From Macrotrachela quadricornifera (lineage: Eukaryota > Rotifera > Eurotatoria > Philodinida > Philodinidae): 64,000 nucleotides of DNA. Shown in pieces: positions 35,701 through 46,156 of the stretch (the first letter of the stretch is position 1; every line of letters begins with the position of its first letter). Below the pieces are notes generated by a model. It did no database searches. It was not told where the DNA came from and saw only the letters and a program-made list of their open reading frames with translations. The DNA is taken from NCBI GenBank assembly GCA_022393335.1, contig JAJEKB010021314.1, positions 281,639 through 345,638 of the forward strand, written 5' to 3'. Both the position numbers and the translations under genes were made by a program.

Positions 35701-36862
35701 AAATGCTCATGAAATAAGTAGAAATGTTTTTATATTTTTTAATGAACTTACCAAGAGTAACAGCAGATGGTAAACCCATTGGTAAGAAACCAACAATCAT
35801 ACCTATTGAATTAACGATATTGGCATTGTATGAAACAAAACCATAATGATCACGATTTAACCATGCTGCCCACGTTATCCATAAGATTAGAATGGCTCCC
35901 AATGTAGCCAGAACAACAAATAAGACAAAACGATTCACTTCACGATGTAAACCAGTAATTTCATCACCGGCACTTCCACGAGTTAAATTTGACATTTTAC
36001 CTAATACAGTACTGTCACCAATGGCAATAACTATTGCCTCACCTGTACCTTGTTCAACCATCGATGAATAAAAACCAATATTTGTGGTTTCCATAAAATT
36101 TGTGCTAGTACATCGAGTCGTTGCAGAAATTGGTTTTGATTCCCCGGTCAGTTCTGATGTATTGACCTGAGAATTAGAGATGCAGATTTTTTATTTTATA
36201 AAATAAAAAAATATAATTACTTTGAGACCATCACAAGAAATGAAGCGACAGTCAGCAGGTAATTTATCACCCATTCGAATAAGAATAATATCGCCTGGAA
36301 CAATTTCGTCAATAAGAATTTGTTGTTCTCTCCCATCTCGTCTTACAGTAGCCAATGTTGGTAGTAGTTTAGAAAATGATGAAACTATTTTAATTGATTT
36401 AAGTTGTTGATAAACATTGAGAATTGAATTACAAATAATAACAAGAAAAAGAACAACACCTAGAGCCAAATTTGTAATGGATGGATTAGGTTCTCCGAAT
36501 GGTTTATAAGCTAGAAATGCCAGTATACCAGCAAACCAAAGGATACAGTTAAATCCCATAAATAATTCTTTAAATAAGAGCCATACATAACTTGGTTGTT
36601 TAGGTGGTGTAAGTTTATTTGCACCGTATTGATTACGAGCATCAGATACATGGTTAGCTGAAAGCCCGGTACGTGGATCAGTATGAAAACGATTGAAGAG
36701 GTCTTGGAGCGGAACAATATGAATATCTTCTTGAAGACGAGACTTGTCGATAGTAGCCCACAGATCAATAACTGAGTCTCGTGATGTACCTGACTGATTG
36801 GGACGATCAATGTTTATAATTGAATTTCTTTGGCTGCCATGTTGGAAATCTTTATTATCCAT
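32720..36862 (-). CDS. P-type IIC ATPase, Na,K-ATPase alpha-like, six exons, 1191 aa, atypical ion site
   Basis: Exons (minus strand): 36862-36221, 36166-35752, 35389-34556, 34505-33537, 33487-33389, 33336-32720; introns 54, 362, 50, 49 and 52 bp. They sum to 3576 nt in frame. The protein has the full P-type core: SELTGES (actuator), DKTGTLT with phospho-Asp about 386, KGAPD (nucleotide domain) and TGDGTNDAPALK (hinge). Order and the M6-M7 segment EKPESDIMSRPP match the Na,K/H,K-ATPase alpha family, a plasma-membrane cation pump. It is longer than the usual ~1000-1020 residues, with inserts in the cytoplasmic domains. M4 reads LPMGLPSAVTL where pumps have PEGL, and M5 has GSWSQIWP where a Glu is expected. 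Transport is therefore uncertain. I start at ATG 36862; an upstream in-frame TTG was ignored. Confidence 0.9.
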
Positions 36863-37216
36863 TGTAATTGATTTAGAAACCAAAGTAAATCACTATGTAG
36901 GAAATACGTTTTGATTCAGATATTTTGTTTAAATCGTTTAAAAAAGTTGCAATACAAATCTAGATTAGAAAATGCAAGTCTTATAAAAATAGGCCTAGTA
37001 TATATGCTTTATTTTTATCAAGATAATACACATCAAGTAAATAACAAATGTTGTTTTTACTTTTGATAATAAATATAGTATGTAGCATTTAATAGAAACG
37101 TGGCAATGTGCTAAATATTTTCAATCGGATGAATTTTAAAGGACATCCGTCGCAATGAATACGAGAATTTTAAGGTCAGTTACCTTCCAGCAAATACGTC
37201 AACACCTAGTTATCGC

Positions 37217-38515
37217 TAGGGGTGAGATATTTACTTTACTTTGTAGTTACGTAACTAAAGTAAAGTAACTTCAATAGTTACTTAGTTACTTGTAAATAGT
37301 AACTACCTATTTACGTAGTTACTTGTAACCACGTAACTACCATATTTATATAGTCACTACAAGACGGTTACTATCAAGCGGTATCCGTGGATCCTCAACT
37401 GTTATACTTTGGGGGTACCGTTGGGTCCTCACTGCTGCACTATGGGGGCACCCTTGGGTCTTCAAGTGCTACACTACGGGGGTATCCTTGGGTCCTTATC
37501 TGCTATACTATAGGAGCACCCTTGGATCCTGAAGTTAGGGATGCCGCCATATATTTATTCTGCTAGTAGCTAAGTACGTATCGTAAAATGCTGGCTGCTG
37601 CGTCTGCTTTTGTATTAGTCGAGAAACGACCCAATCAGATGCCAGCAAAATGTAGCTCGCTTATTTTGCGGACAACCGTCGGAGATTCTATGAGGACTTT
37701 TGTAAAGCACCCGTGATAACCTCAGAATGGCCCGGATAACCCTATAATGCGCGCTTACCTCGATGGTGAAAAAGTACCTCGAAATATGATTGGCTGTTAC
37801 AAGAGTTTCAGCCAATCGGATTTCGTGACGGTTTTTCTCCACGAATATAAAGATGAAACATATGCTTGTTCGGGCCAGTTGGAGGTTATCAAGGGTGCTC
37901 TACAAAAGTCCTCATAGAGTCTTCGATGGTTGTTCATGAAATAAACGAGCTACAGTTTCCTGCTATCTGATTGGGCCGTTTCTCGACTAATACAAAAGCG
38001 GACGCAGCGACCAGCACTTTACGATACGTATTTAGTTACTAGTAGAATAAATATATGGCGCCATCCCTAACTTCAGGATCCAAGGGTACTCCTATAGTAT
38101 AGCACATGAGGACCTAAAGATACCCCTATAGCATAGCAGATGAGGACCCAAGGATACCCTCATAGTGCAGCAGTGAGGACCCGAGGGTACCCCTATAGCA
38201 TAGCAGTTGAGGATCCACGGGTATCTGCATAGTGTAGCAGATGAGGACCCAAGGATACCTCCATAGTATAGCAGTTGAGGGCAAAAGGATATTCTGTGAT
38301 AGTTATCGTCCTACAGTGACTATATAACTATGGTAGATACACGTAGTTACAAGTAACTATGTAAATACAGCAGTTACTTAGTTACAAGTAACTAGGGAAA
38401 TAGGTAGTTACTATTTACAAGTAACTACGTTACTAAGTAGTTACTATGTACAAGTAACTAAGTAAATAAGTAATTACGTAGTTACTAGGAAAGTAAAAGT
38501 ACAGTCCCACCCCTA
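37217..38515. mobile_element. 1.3-kb palindromic foldback element with satellite arms
   Basis: The ends TAGGGGTGAGA and, reversed, TAGGGGTGGGA start arms of about 520-650 bp. Each arm has an outer zone of GTTACTTGTAA/AGTTACTAAGTA repeats, then a 34-bp minisatellite (four units left, about six right; CTGCTATACTATGGGGGTA and CCCTTGGGTCCT), then a unique inner part (TCGAGAAACGACCCAATCAG left, CTGATTGGGCCGTTTCTCGA right). About 130 bp at the centre are unpaired. There is no transposase and no clear target duplication. Confidence 0.8.
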
Positions 38516-38519
38516 ACTG

Positions 38520-40640
38520 TTAGTATTCTAGTGTTTTCAGTGAAACTGCAACATCCCTAGTTTCAAATCCAACAAACATTCCTTTTGACAGAACTCGAAT
38601 ACCCTAAAATTATGTTGTATTGTTGGTAAATGACTGAATAACATCATATAAGAAAGTCGTGAGCAGCTAACATTTTAAATCTAATAGTTTAGCGATGGAT
38701 GTGGTAATTTGGTCAGAATATAATTAAATTTTTTATTGATAACGGAAAGAAAGCAAATTGGGGTGTCCTCACTAGACGCTATCACATATTCAGATCAAAT
38801 TAACACTCTTACCGTCAAAATAATATACTTAAAATATATGCCATCTTTGACGTACAAGACGTCAGATATTTCAATTCTAAGAGATCTGCAATGTATGTAA
38901 CATACTGACTATTCAAAACTTTACCAAAATCTATTTGATTTTTGTGATGAATCGATGAAACTCACTAAGTTACATATACAAAAAAAGCACAACTCATGCC
39001 AAAAAAAAAGAATTTACGAACGTTAAAACTATGGATCCATACATATGAATTTGACAAAACTATAAAACAACAAAAGTAAAAGTAATAATCGAAAGCAAAG
39101 AATCAAAGCACTTTTGATGCAGCTCTTGATCAACACTGTATCAACGATCTCGAACAGAATCCATACATCGCGCATTTTTATGAATATTGTATACTGAGGT
39201 TGTATTAATAGCTCTTCTATTTTTTTCTTTCCTGTGACGTTTTTTACCTTGAGTACTTTTTGTCTCTTCTAAATTCATATATATAGACTCTAAGCTCAAA
39301 TTTTCGTACGCAAAAATAGTCAATAAGCGATGAAGTTCGGCTTCTCGAGAGAAATTGAATTTCTTTCATATACAACTATGGAGCAAGATCTTCGGAAGCA
39401 ATCGTGAGTGAAACTAATCGTATTGCAACCGTTTGAGTTGCATCCAGGTTGTTTGAAATAGTCAATGACTCGCATGTGTATGCTCTATTCGACTGCAAAT
39501 GATAATCATTTACTTTCATCTATTTATTTGGTAATAATTCAAATGAGTTCCCATATGATTTGTCAATCTTTTGAAATACTGTAATACAAAATAAAAGAAA
39601 AGTCTCGAAGGAAAATACGTATTGATACGAGTTGATATAGCGCGCATTTCGATTGTATGTTGTTTGTACAAGTATTGCTCACTGAAATCATGTGCCAGGA
39701 TTAATTAATATAGTCATCTATTATGTTCACTTTTATATTATTCGATAGAACTTTTCAAGTGCTACAAAACAGCATGAAAAAAATTAAAGAAACCATACGA
39801 CAAAGCAGGAGTCTTTGTATAAACAGTAGCCATGCGACTCTCTTTTGGTTTAGAAGCAACTTTTATTTGATTAGCAATAATCATGTATGATTCAGAAACT
39901 TATTTTAAAGAGAGAGAAGCTGTTTTTCAAAAAGACATTTTTGACGAAATGTATTTAGAGTGCATTTGCCTGTATTTTTCTCGAAATTTGTTTTTTAAAA
40001 TATTCGTTACACTATATATCATTCGACGCAATTTAATGCGTCGGTTCTGAATATTGTCTTAGCTTGTGTTCAAAATGCATTGTAGATGTTTAAAACCTGA
40101 TTTATCATCGGGGTCTCCGAATTTTTAGTCCGTTTCTCAAAAAGGCTAGAAAAGACAGCATGACTTGGTGCTACTCATGTTGTTAGGAGATATGTATCGA
40201 AACGTCTAATAAAGATTTGCAATCGTGCAGACGTTATCCTTATATAAAGTTTATAATACATGAAACAATGGATTTTGAAATAGGCTTTCGGCCTGGAGAT
40301 CCTTTATTTCCTACCATATTTTTAATTTTATTCAGATCATATTCTTTTTAACATAGAACCTGTAGATGAGGAAAATTCTATGATATTATTTGGTTGTGCA
40401 ATATTATTTTGTATTACCGAGTGGCTTACATTTCTTTATTTCTGAAACGTTAGGCTCTTACGTTTTGAAATGTTCTTATGAGGCGCTCTGTAAAACTTTG
40501 AAGAGTGTGTTCTTTTAAAATAATAGCTTACATATATTCCCTAGACTAAAAGAATAGGATCTAGAAAACGAAATTTATCTATGTCTGTCTATCTGTCGGT
40601 AACGCGGTCAAAATGACCATGGAAATATGGTACAAATGAC
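38520..40640. other. Intergenic, nothing recognised
   Basis: The DNA is AT-rich with scattered short frames. I see no domain, RNA gene or organised repeat here. Confidence 0.35.
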
Positions 40641-40644
40641 CATT

Positions 40645-41392
40645 CGAAGCTATAGTTCGAATATAGTTCAAATAAACATGGAAAAGACTATAATAATCAT
40701 TTAATCACTATGATTTAAATTAATTGATCATTTTTGATTAAAAATGACAATCACTGTTTAATTATTTGTTTTGATTGATTTTTGTTCAACGCTGCATCAA
40801 CAATTAGATGCTTTATCAATAAATTAGAATTTTATAAGTGAATATGAACATAAAATTATAATAAATAAAAATCATATTCTTTGAATAATACGATCAAATT
40901 TTTTTCGAATAGAAACAGCGTTTAAATAGTATAATCATCAAAATTTGCATTGTTGTTTACAATATCATTATAATTCGCAATAAAATATAAAAACGTTTTA
41001 AATAAAATAGTAGCGGTCAAACGGTTATATACGTAACAGTTCATGACACTGGATGTAAAGGGTTTTCGTATTTGAGTAGTATTTTTCTCACGATTGGGCA
41101 TCGATATTAATACGCATGCAAAAAATGCTTATTGAGAGGCAATTTAAACTCAAACAAAAAGTCATATGAAATTATTTAAAGGACAAGATTTCTGTTTATC
41201 ATAATTTTATGTCCAAACTCACTTGTAAAATTCTAATTAATTGACAAAGCAGCTAGTTATTGATACAACATTGAATAATTAAACAATGATCATCATTTTT
41301 AACCAATACTGGTGGACTAATTTAAATCATAATGACGCGATGATATTTATGATCTTCTCCACAACTGTTGCAACTATAGTTACCAGATTAAC
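40645..41392. mobile_element. Diverged foldback element
   Basis: The left arm 40645-40825 (CTATGATTTAAATTAATTGA, TGATTAAAAATGACAATCAC) and right arm 41230-41392 are imperfect reverse complements. Reversed, the right arm gives TATGATTTAAATTAGTCC and GGTTAAAAATGATGATCA. It is old and non-coding. Confidence 0.6.
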
Positions 41393-41589
41393 ACTATAAT
41401 CAAATTATTATGTTACACGCAACCACACATATTGAATTACCGTTCACATCTATGAGCAATTATATAGACATCCTTATTGTGTCAGTCTAGAGCCCATTGA
41501 ATCAACAGTCGATGAATATTACTTGTAAAAATGTCTAATCTTATTCATTTACAATACAGATACCTGCATTATTAGTTACAGTCGTCGCG

Positions 41590-42135
41590 TATAGATCATT
41601 TTTTCCTAATCGAGAAAATTCTTATTGTTTTTTAGTCGAGATATAGAAATAAACTCTAATGTTTTCGTTCACCTGAGATATACAAAGCTATTCGTTCAGT
41701 GAAATTATAGAAACACATTCTAGTTTTTTTGTTTGGTTGAGATATAGGAACAAATTATTATTTTTTATTTAGTTAAAACGTAGAAAAGAAATATTATTTC
41801 TTCATTTATTTCAGATATGGAAATAGATCTTAATGTTTGTTTAGTTGGGATATAGAAATAGATTTTTCTTTTTTTGTTCAGTTAGGTAACAGAAATAGAT
41901 TCCCTTTGTTTCCGTTTAGTTAAGATATAAAAAAAAGATTCTTTCTTTTTCATCTAGTTGATATATAAAAATAGATTCTAATTTTTTTTGTTTAGTTGAA
42001 ATATAGCAAAAAATTCGTATTGTTTCGTTTAGTTAAGACATAGAAAAAAATTCTTATTTCTTCGCCTAGCTAAGATATAGATAAAGATTCAATTCTTTTG
42101 TTAAGTTGAGCTATAGAAATAGATTCCTCTTTTAA
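41590..42135. repeat. Decayed minisatellite, unit about 42-45 bp
   Basis: About 12 diverged units of TTTAGTTGAGATATAGAAATAGATTC followed by TTATTTTTTCG run across about 540 bp. Clear examples are at 41810, 41850, 41960, 42010 and 42100. There is no coding capacity. Confidence 0.7.
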
Positions 42136-42355
42136 CCATCGTAATACAAAACATACTTTTTCTCCATATATACGAGATAATAATAATCACTCTATACTCC
42201 CGTTCATTCTAATAGTCCGTTTTAGGTTATAAGATGGATTTTATAGATCCTTAAACGATTTAGTTTTCATTGCATTTCCTCAAAATCAGATATGAGTTAA
42301 TGAGAATGATATACCCTTCCTAAATACTTTTTAAAGGTTTAGAAGATCACTTCTT

Positions 42356-42918
42356 CAGGGTGTCTAGAAAGTAGCTCGCTTTTCTAAATTTGTTTTTACT
42401 TTTTGATAAGAACAGATATTGAATTAATTTTTTTTACTATTTTGAAGCATGTTTGATGAAGTTTTGTTTTATATAAGAAAAAAATTTAATGGATTAACTG
42501 TCTCAGATGAAACATAACTTCTTATTTTTGATCGTTTATTTCTGTTATAAGAAAATCAGTATTCTACCAATTTTATGTTACTCTTTTGTAGTTTAATACT
42601 ATCATGGATATTAGTCTTGATACGTTTCAACTTCAAATAATGCCATCATAGACACTTCAAAACAGCAAAACACGATTGCTGGAATACTGATTTTCTTATA
42701 AAAGAAATAAACGATCAAAAATAAGAAGTTATTTTTCAAGCATTTACTAGATAAGATTTATATTTGTCCTTGAACAATCAATCCGTGAACATTTTTTCTT
42801 ATATAAGACAAAACCTCATCAAACATGCTTTAGAATAGCATAAAACAATCAATCCAACATCTGTTCTTATTAAAGAGTAAAAAAGAATTTAAAATAGGGA
42901 TATATTTTCTAGACACTG
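42356..42918. mobile_element. Foldback MITE, CAGGGTGTCTAG ends
   Basis: The ends CAGGGTGTCTAGAAAG and, reversed, CAGTGTCTAGAAAATA. Long arms pair ATTTTTGATCGTTTATTTCT with AGAAATAAACGATCAAAAAT, and CATGTTTGATGAAGTTTTG with CAAAACCTCATCAAACATG. TA follows the right end. There is no open frame. Confidence 0.75.
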
Positions 42919-43076
42919 TATAGACCACAAGGATTTATTAAAGAATTCAGGAGATCTATTCGATATTCTAAAAGAGTTTATAAAAATTTTGTGTAATGTA
43001 AAAAAAAAGAGTCTAGGCTACGTTGCAGTTTCCCAAAACCTTTAAACGTTTATTATTCTACGCATTTTTTTACAGT

Positions 43077-43099
43077 GTAGAGAGAGAGAGAGAGAGAGG
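43077..43099. repeat. AG microsatellite
   Basis: An uninterrupted AG run of about 10 units is visible directly. Confidence 0.9.
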
Positions 43100-43426
43100 A
43101 TGAATAGAACCTGTGATGAATCATAACAGAAAGAGTGTCCTCAATCGATCGTAATGCTGTATGTACAATTTGCTCTGTTACCGTTGTAGTCAACTATTGC
43201 GATCCGAGAAGTTTTTAAAATCGCAGCCGAAAGTATTCTACGTTTGGATCATCAAAGGTTGGCAGGTATAAATATTTAATATGGTCGAGGAGAAATCATC
43301 AAACTTGAATTCGATTTGTTAATTATGCTTTTAGAATACAACAATAATGATTCGTGTTTGACTTCGCCCTGCATCAAAGCAGTTCGATTGGAATTGTAAA
43401 CAAAGTGAATACTCTTTTGTCTCTAG

Positions 43427-43770
43427 CTAACGAGCTGCTCGATAATATTGATAAAACAGTTGATCCATGTGATAATTTTTACGAGTTCGCCTGTAACACA
43501 CTACTTGAACATGTGAAATCTTGATAGTTCCCGAGAATAAACAGTCAATTTATTTTTCAATCTCATAGCCAGGCGATACTCAAAGCACAATGATAATGGT
43601 GTAGACTCGGCTGGACAATTCTATTGTCGGTAGGGACTAGATGACTTTTTGTTTGTCATTGATTATCTCATTGTTTGCAGATGTTCTTTTATCATCGTTA
43701 CCGGAAGGAACCGTAGAGTCTGGTGCAACTAGTAAGGCACAACATGAAAGAATTCCATATTTGATTTTTT
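43427..43770 (+). pseudogene. Neprilysin (M13 peptidase) remnant
   Basis: After CTCTAG at 43426 the frame reads NELLDNIDKTVDPCDNFYEF and ACNTLLEHVKS, then TGA at 43522. VDPCDNFYEFAC is the conserved N-terminal ectodomain motif of neprilysin/ECE zinc endopeptidases. Further on, DVLLSSLPEGTVESGATSKA (about 43680-43740) fits the next part of the family. There is no HExxH catalytic exon nearby. It is read as a relic. Confidence 0.6.
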
Positions 43771-44121
43771 TGTCTATTGCTCAGACTAAATTAACACAAT
43801 AGCTTAGTCTTTTATCTATTCCGATCTTTCATCAATATACTGAAGTTCACAATTTTCGTTTTCTTCAGTAGTCTTTTCTCATTTTTGTTCCACATGTTAT
43901 ACAAATTGATACTGTAATCAATCATCACAAATGCTCGTTCATCTGAAGCTGCAGAAGACGCAGCTCGCTTTCGCGGTACATGGGGTTCGATGAAAATGGT
44001 CCTTTGTCGCAAAACGAAGTTTGTCTTTTCTAGATATTTTGATCTGGGCACAAATCGAGTGAAGACGGGTATTGCGCGTGTTTCATTCTGAACTCTACCA
44101 AGTGAGCAATCCAATAGCTGA

Positions 44122-44325
44122 TGGGACGAATTCGATACTGCCGACTATGCTTACGACGATATAGACTCGACCGGAATTTTAGTGACCTATTGTGCCGTTA
44201 CATTTGAGGGACTTTCTGATCGACTAATATCTGACTTCAATGAAAACAGGATGAGTACAGCGTCAATATATACAGATTACGTAACATATCAAGCATTCGT
44301 GTATTCAATGAAACAGTTCCTATAA
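44122..44325 (+). other. Coding-like 67-codon fragment, unknown
   Basis: The open frame WDEFDTADYAYDDIDSTGIL then VTYCAVTFEGLSDRLISDFN ends at TAA 44323. It has no ATG and no recognised domain. It lies between the neprilysin remnant and the PAN-NHL gene, with a higher GC content than its flanks. It may be an exon relic. Confidence 0.25.
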
Positions 44326-45197
44326 ACTCATGAGTGATGTCACACATCATGTGAACACGAGATTTTTATTGGATTCTCACTGCTTCTGATTGAATTAAAC
44401 GTGAATTAGCTTTTACTTCGTCGAGTACATTATCTGTCATTTTAGCACAGATAGTGTTCGAGAAGCTCTATCGTCTACAGCATTTCTAATTCGATTTTCT
44501 TAGCTAAAAATGAAATTGTTTTTCTAGTTCTTTCTCACTCATCCCAGCACATATCTACACTTTTTCATGAACTCTCACAAACAGCTTCTCTTCAAACTTT
44601 TCTATATATCACTAATTGAAAAAAGCAAGTTCTTTTGTTTTTTTGTCAAGATGTAACTTTCTCAGCATAATAATAGTATTGAAATGACGCACATATATGT
44701 AGAAAAATTATCGACGAAGAAAATAATTTCTTTTGCTGATGCTGTTGCGTGTCACGATGGACCAGAAACGAACTAGTAAACATTCTAGGCGTTGATACTA
44801 CAGATCGCTATTTTTTTAATATATTGTTGTCTTTTTATTCATCGCAGTGATATTGACGATGATCTCTTTTCAGTTACTGAATGCCTCGTGATGTGTTTCT
44901 TTTCTCGACGTTCTATGCTCAGCATATTAAAGATTTTCCTGAATATTGCAACAATTCAACACTTTTTAAGAAAGAAAATTTCTCCCAGTAGTGTTCTATT
45001 ACAAATTTTGTTGATGGAAAATACAATTTTTCGCTCGAACAATAATTGCTTCTGTTGTGAACAACAAGAAAAAAGAATAAAATATCACAAGAATCATACA
45101 GCGCGTCTCAGTTGAATATGTATATAACAGAAAAATAATAATAGAAACTTTTTCTCGTACATTTGTTGCAGAAATTCTGGCGATATCCATTCGACAA

Positions 45198-46156
45198 ATG
45201 TTTCTGTATCTTGTTGTTGGTTTATTGATCTCCATTCGATCCAGTAGTCAAGATCGATCTATAGCAAGTATCAGTGGTCAAGGCTGGGAGTTTATTCCTG
45301 CCGATAGTTCTCATTCTCCCGTCCTCACTTGCACGGTTAAAAAGCTGTTATACTGTCAACTTGAGTGTAACAAACGTATCGATTATCGAACGTTTGACTT
45401 CGATTATGATTTACGACAATACCGCTTGTGGGATGCTGATGAAACCACAGGTTCAATTGGTGCCTCCCCTTTGAAGCCCCGATCATTCGTTGGTACTATT
45501 AAAATTTCAGCCGGCACTTACGTCAATAGCCACAATCAATCGTGTGACAAATGTGCTGGAAGTCGATAGGAAACTTGTGACCCAAACAGTTCTACCTGTC
45601 AATGTCCTTCAAATACGTTCTGGAATGGTTCGATATGTTTAATGCAACTTTTTCGAGGTCAAGTTTGTTCGCAGTCTAGTGCTTGCCGATCAGATCTCAA
45701 TCTCACTTGTCAACCGACTTGTGATCATACCAAGGGGGAAAAAGCGGATCCTTGGATCCTTGGTTCCTCGTGGATCCTCATGGATCCTTGGATCCTAATG
45801 GATCCTCGTGGATCCTTGGATCCTTCTGAATCCTACGATAAAACTAATATATTTTAATGATACTACGTCAAGGAAGAGAACGCTGTACCTGTATCGTTGG
45901 ATCCACTCGAGCCTTACAAAAATATTGATATGTGTCAATGATACTACTTAGTGTTATTAAAATATATTCATTTTATCGTAGGATCCAGCAGGATCCAAGG
46001 ATCCGTCAGGATCCAAGGATCCATGAGGATCCGTCAGGATCCAANNNNNNNNNNCAAGGATCCATGAGGATCCGTCAGGATCCAAGGATCCATGAGGATC
46101 CAAGGATCCAGGATCCGCTTTTTCCCCCTTGGATCATACCTATCGATGGTCATACA
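45198..46156 (+). pseudogene. First exon of a PAN-EGF-NHL secreted protein, disrupted
   Basis: ATG 45198 begins a signal peptide (MFLYLVVGLLISIRSSSQ). It is followed by a PAN/apple-like region (LYCQLECNKRIDYRTFDFD, RLWDADETTGSIG) and EGF-like cysteines (CDPNSSTCQCPSNTFWNGSI, CSQSSACRSDLNLTCQPTCD). The frame has TAG at 45567 and is then split by a 401-bp transposon at 45731-46131. Removing the element and one 8-bp duplicate leaves the exon running to a GTAAGT donor at 46157. Its phase (one leftover base) matches the NHL exon at 47467. Where PAN domains normally have Cys (Q-C-RLW) a Tyr codon is present. The gene is therefore most likely inactive at its 5' end. Confidence 0.75.
45731..46131. 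mobile_element. GGATCC-satellite TIR element with 8-bp target duplication
   Basis: The TIR CAAGGGGGAAAAAGCGGATC occurs at both ends, and the direct repeat GATCATAC flanks it (45723-45730, 46132-46139). Both arms consist of tandem GGATCC-containing 9-10-bp motifs (AAGGATCCATGAGGATCC, GTCAGGATCC). A central palindromic spacer pairs CTACGATAAAACTAATATAT with its reversed partner. It contains a 10-N gap, so the array length is unresolved. The 8-bp duplication is hAT-like. It has no coding capacity and is inserted in a coding exon. Confidence 0.85.

Noticed and set aside
37381..38300. CRISPR-like repeat array
   Set aside because: The 34-bp units are contiguous without spacers and occur in inverted arms of a eukaryotic foldback element.
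44792..45115. 107-residue open frame before the PAN-NHL gene
   Set aside because: No domain, no coding-like conservation, and an overlapping opposite frame of similar length; probably chance.
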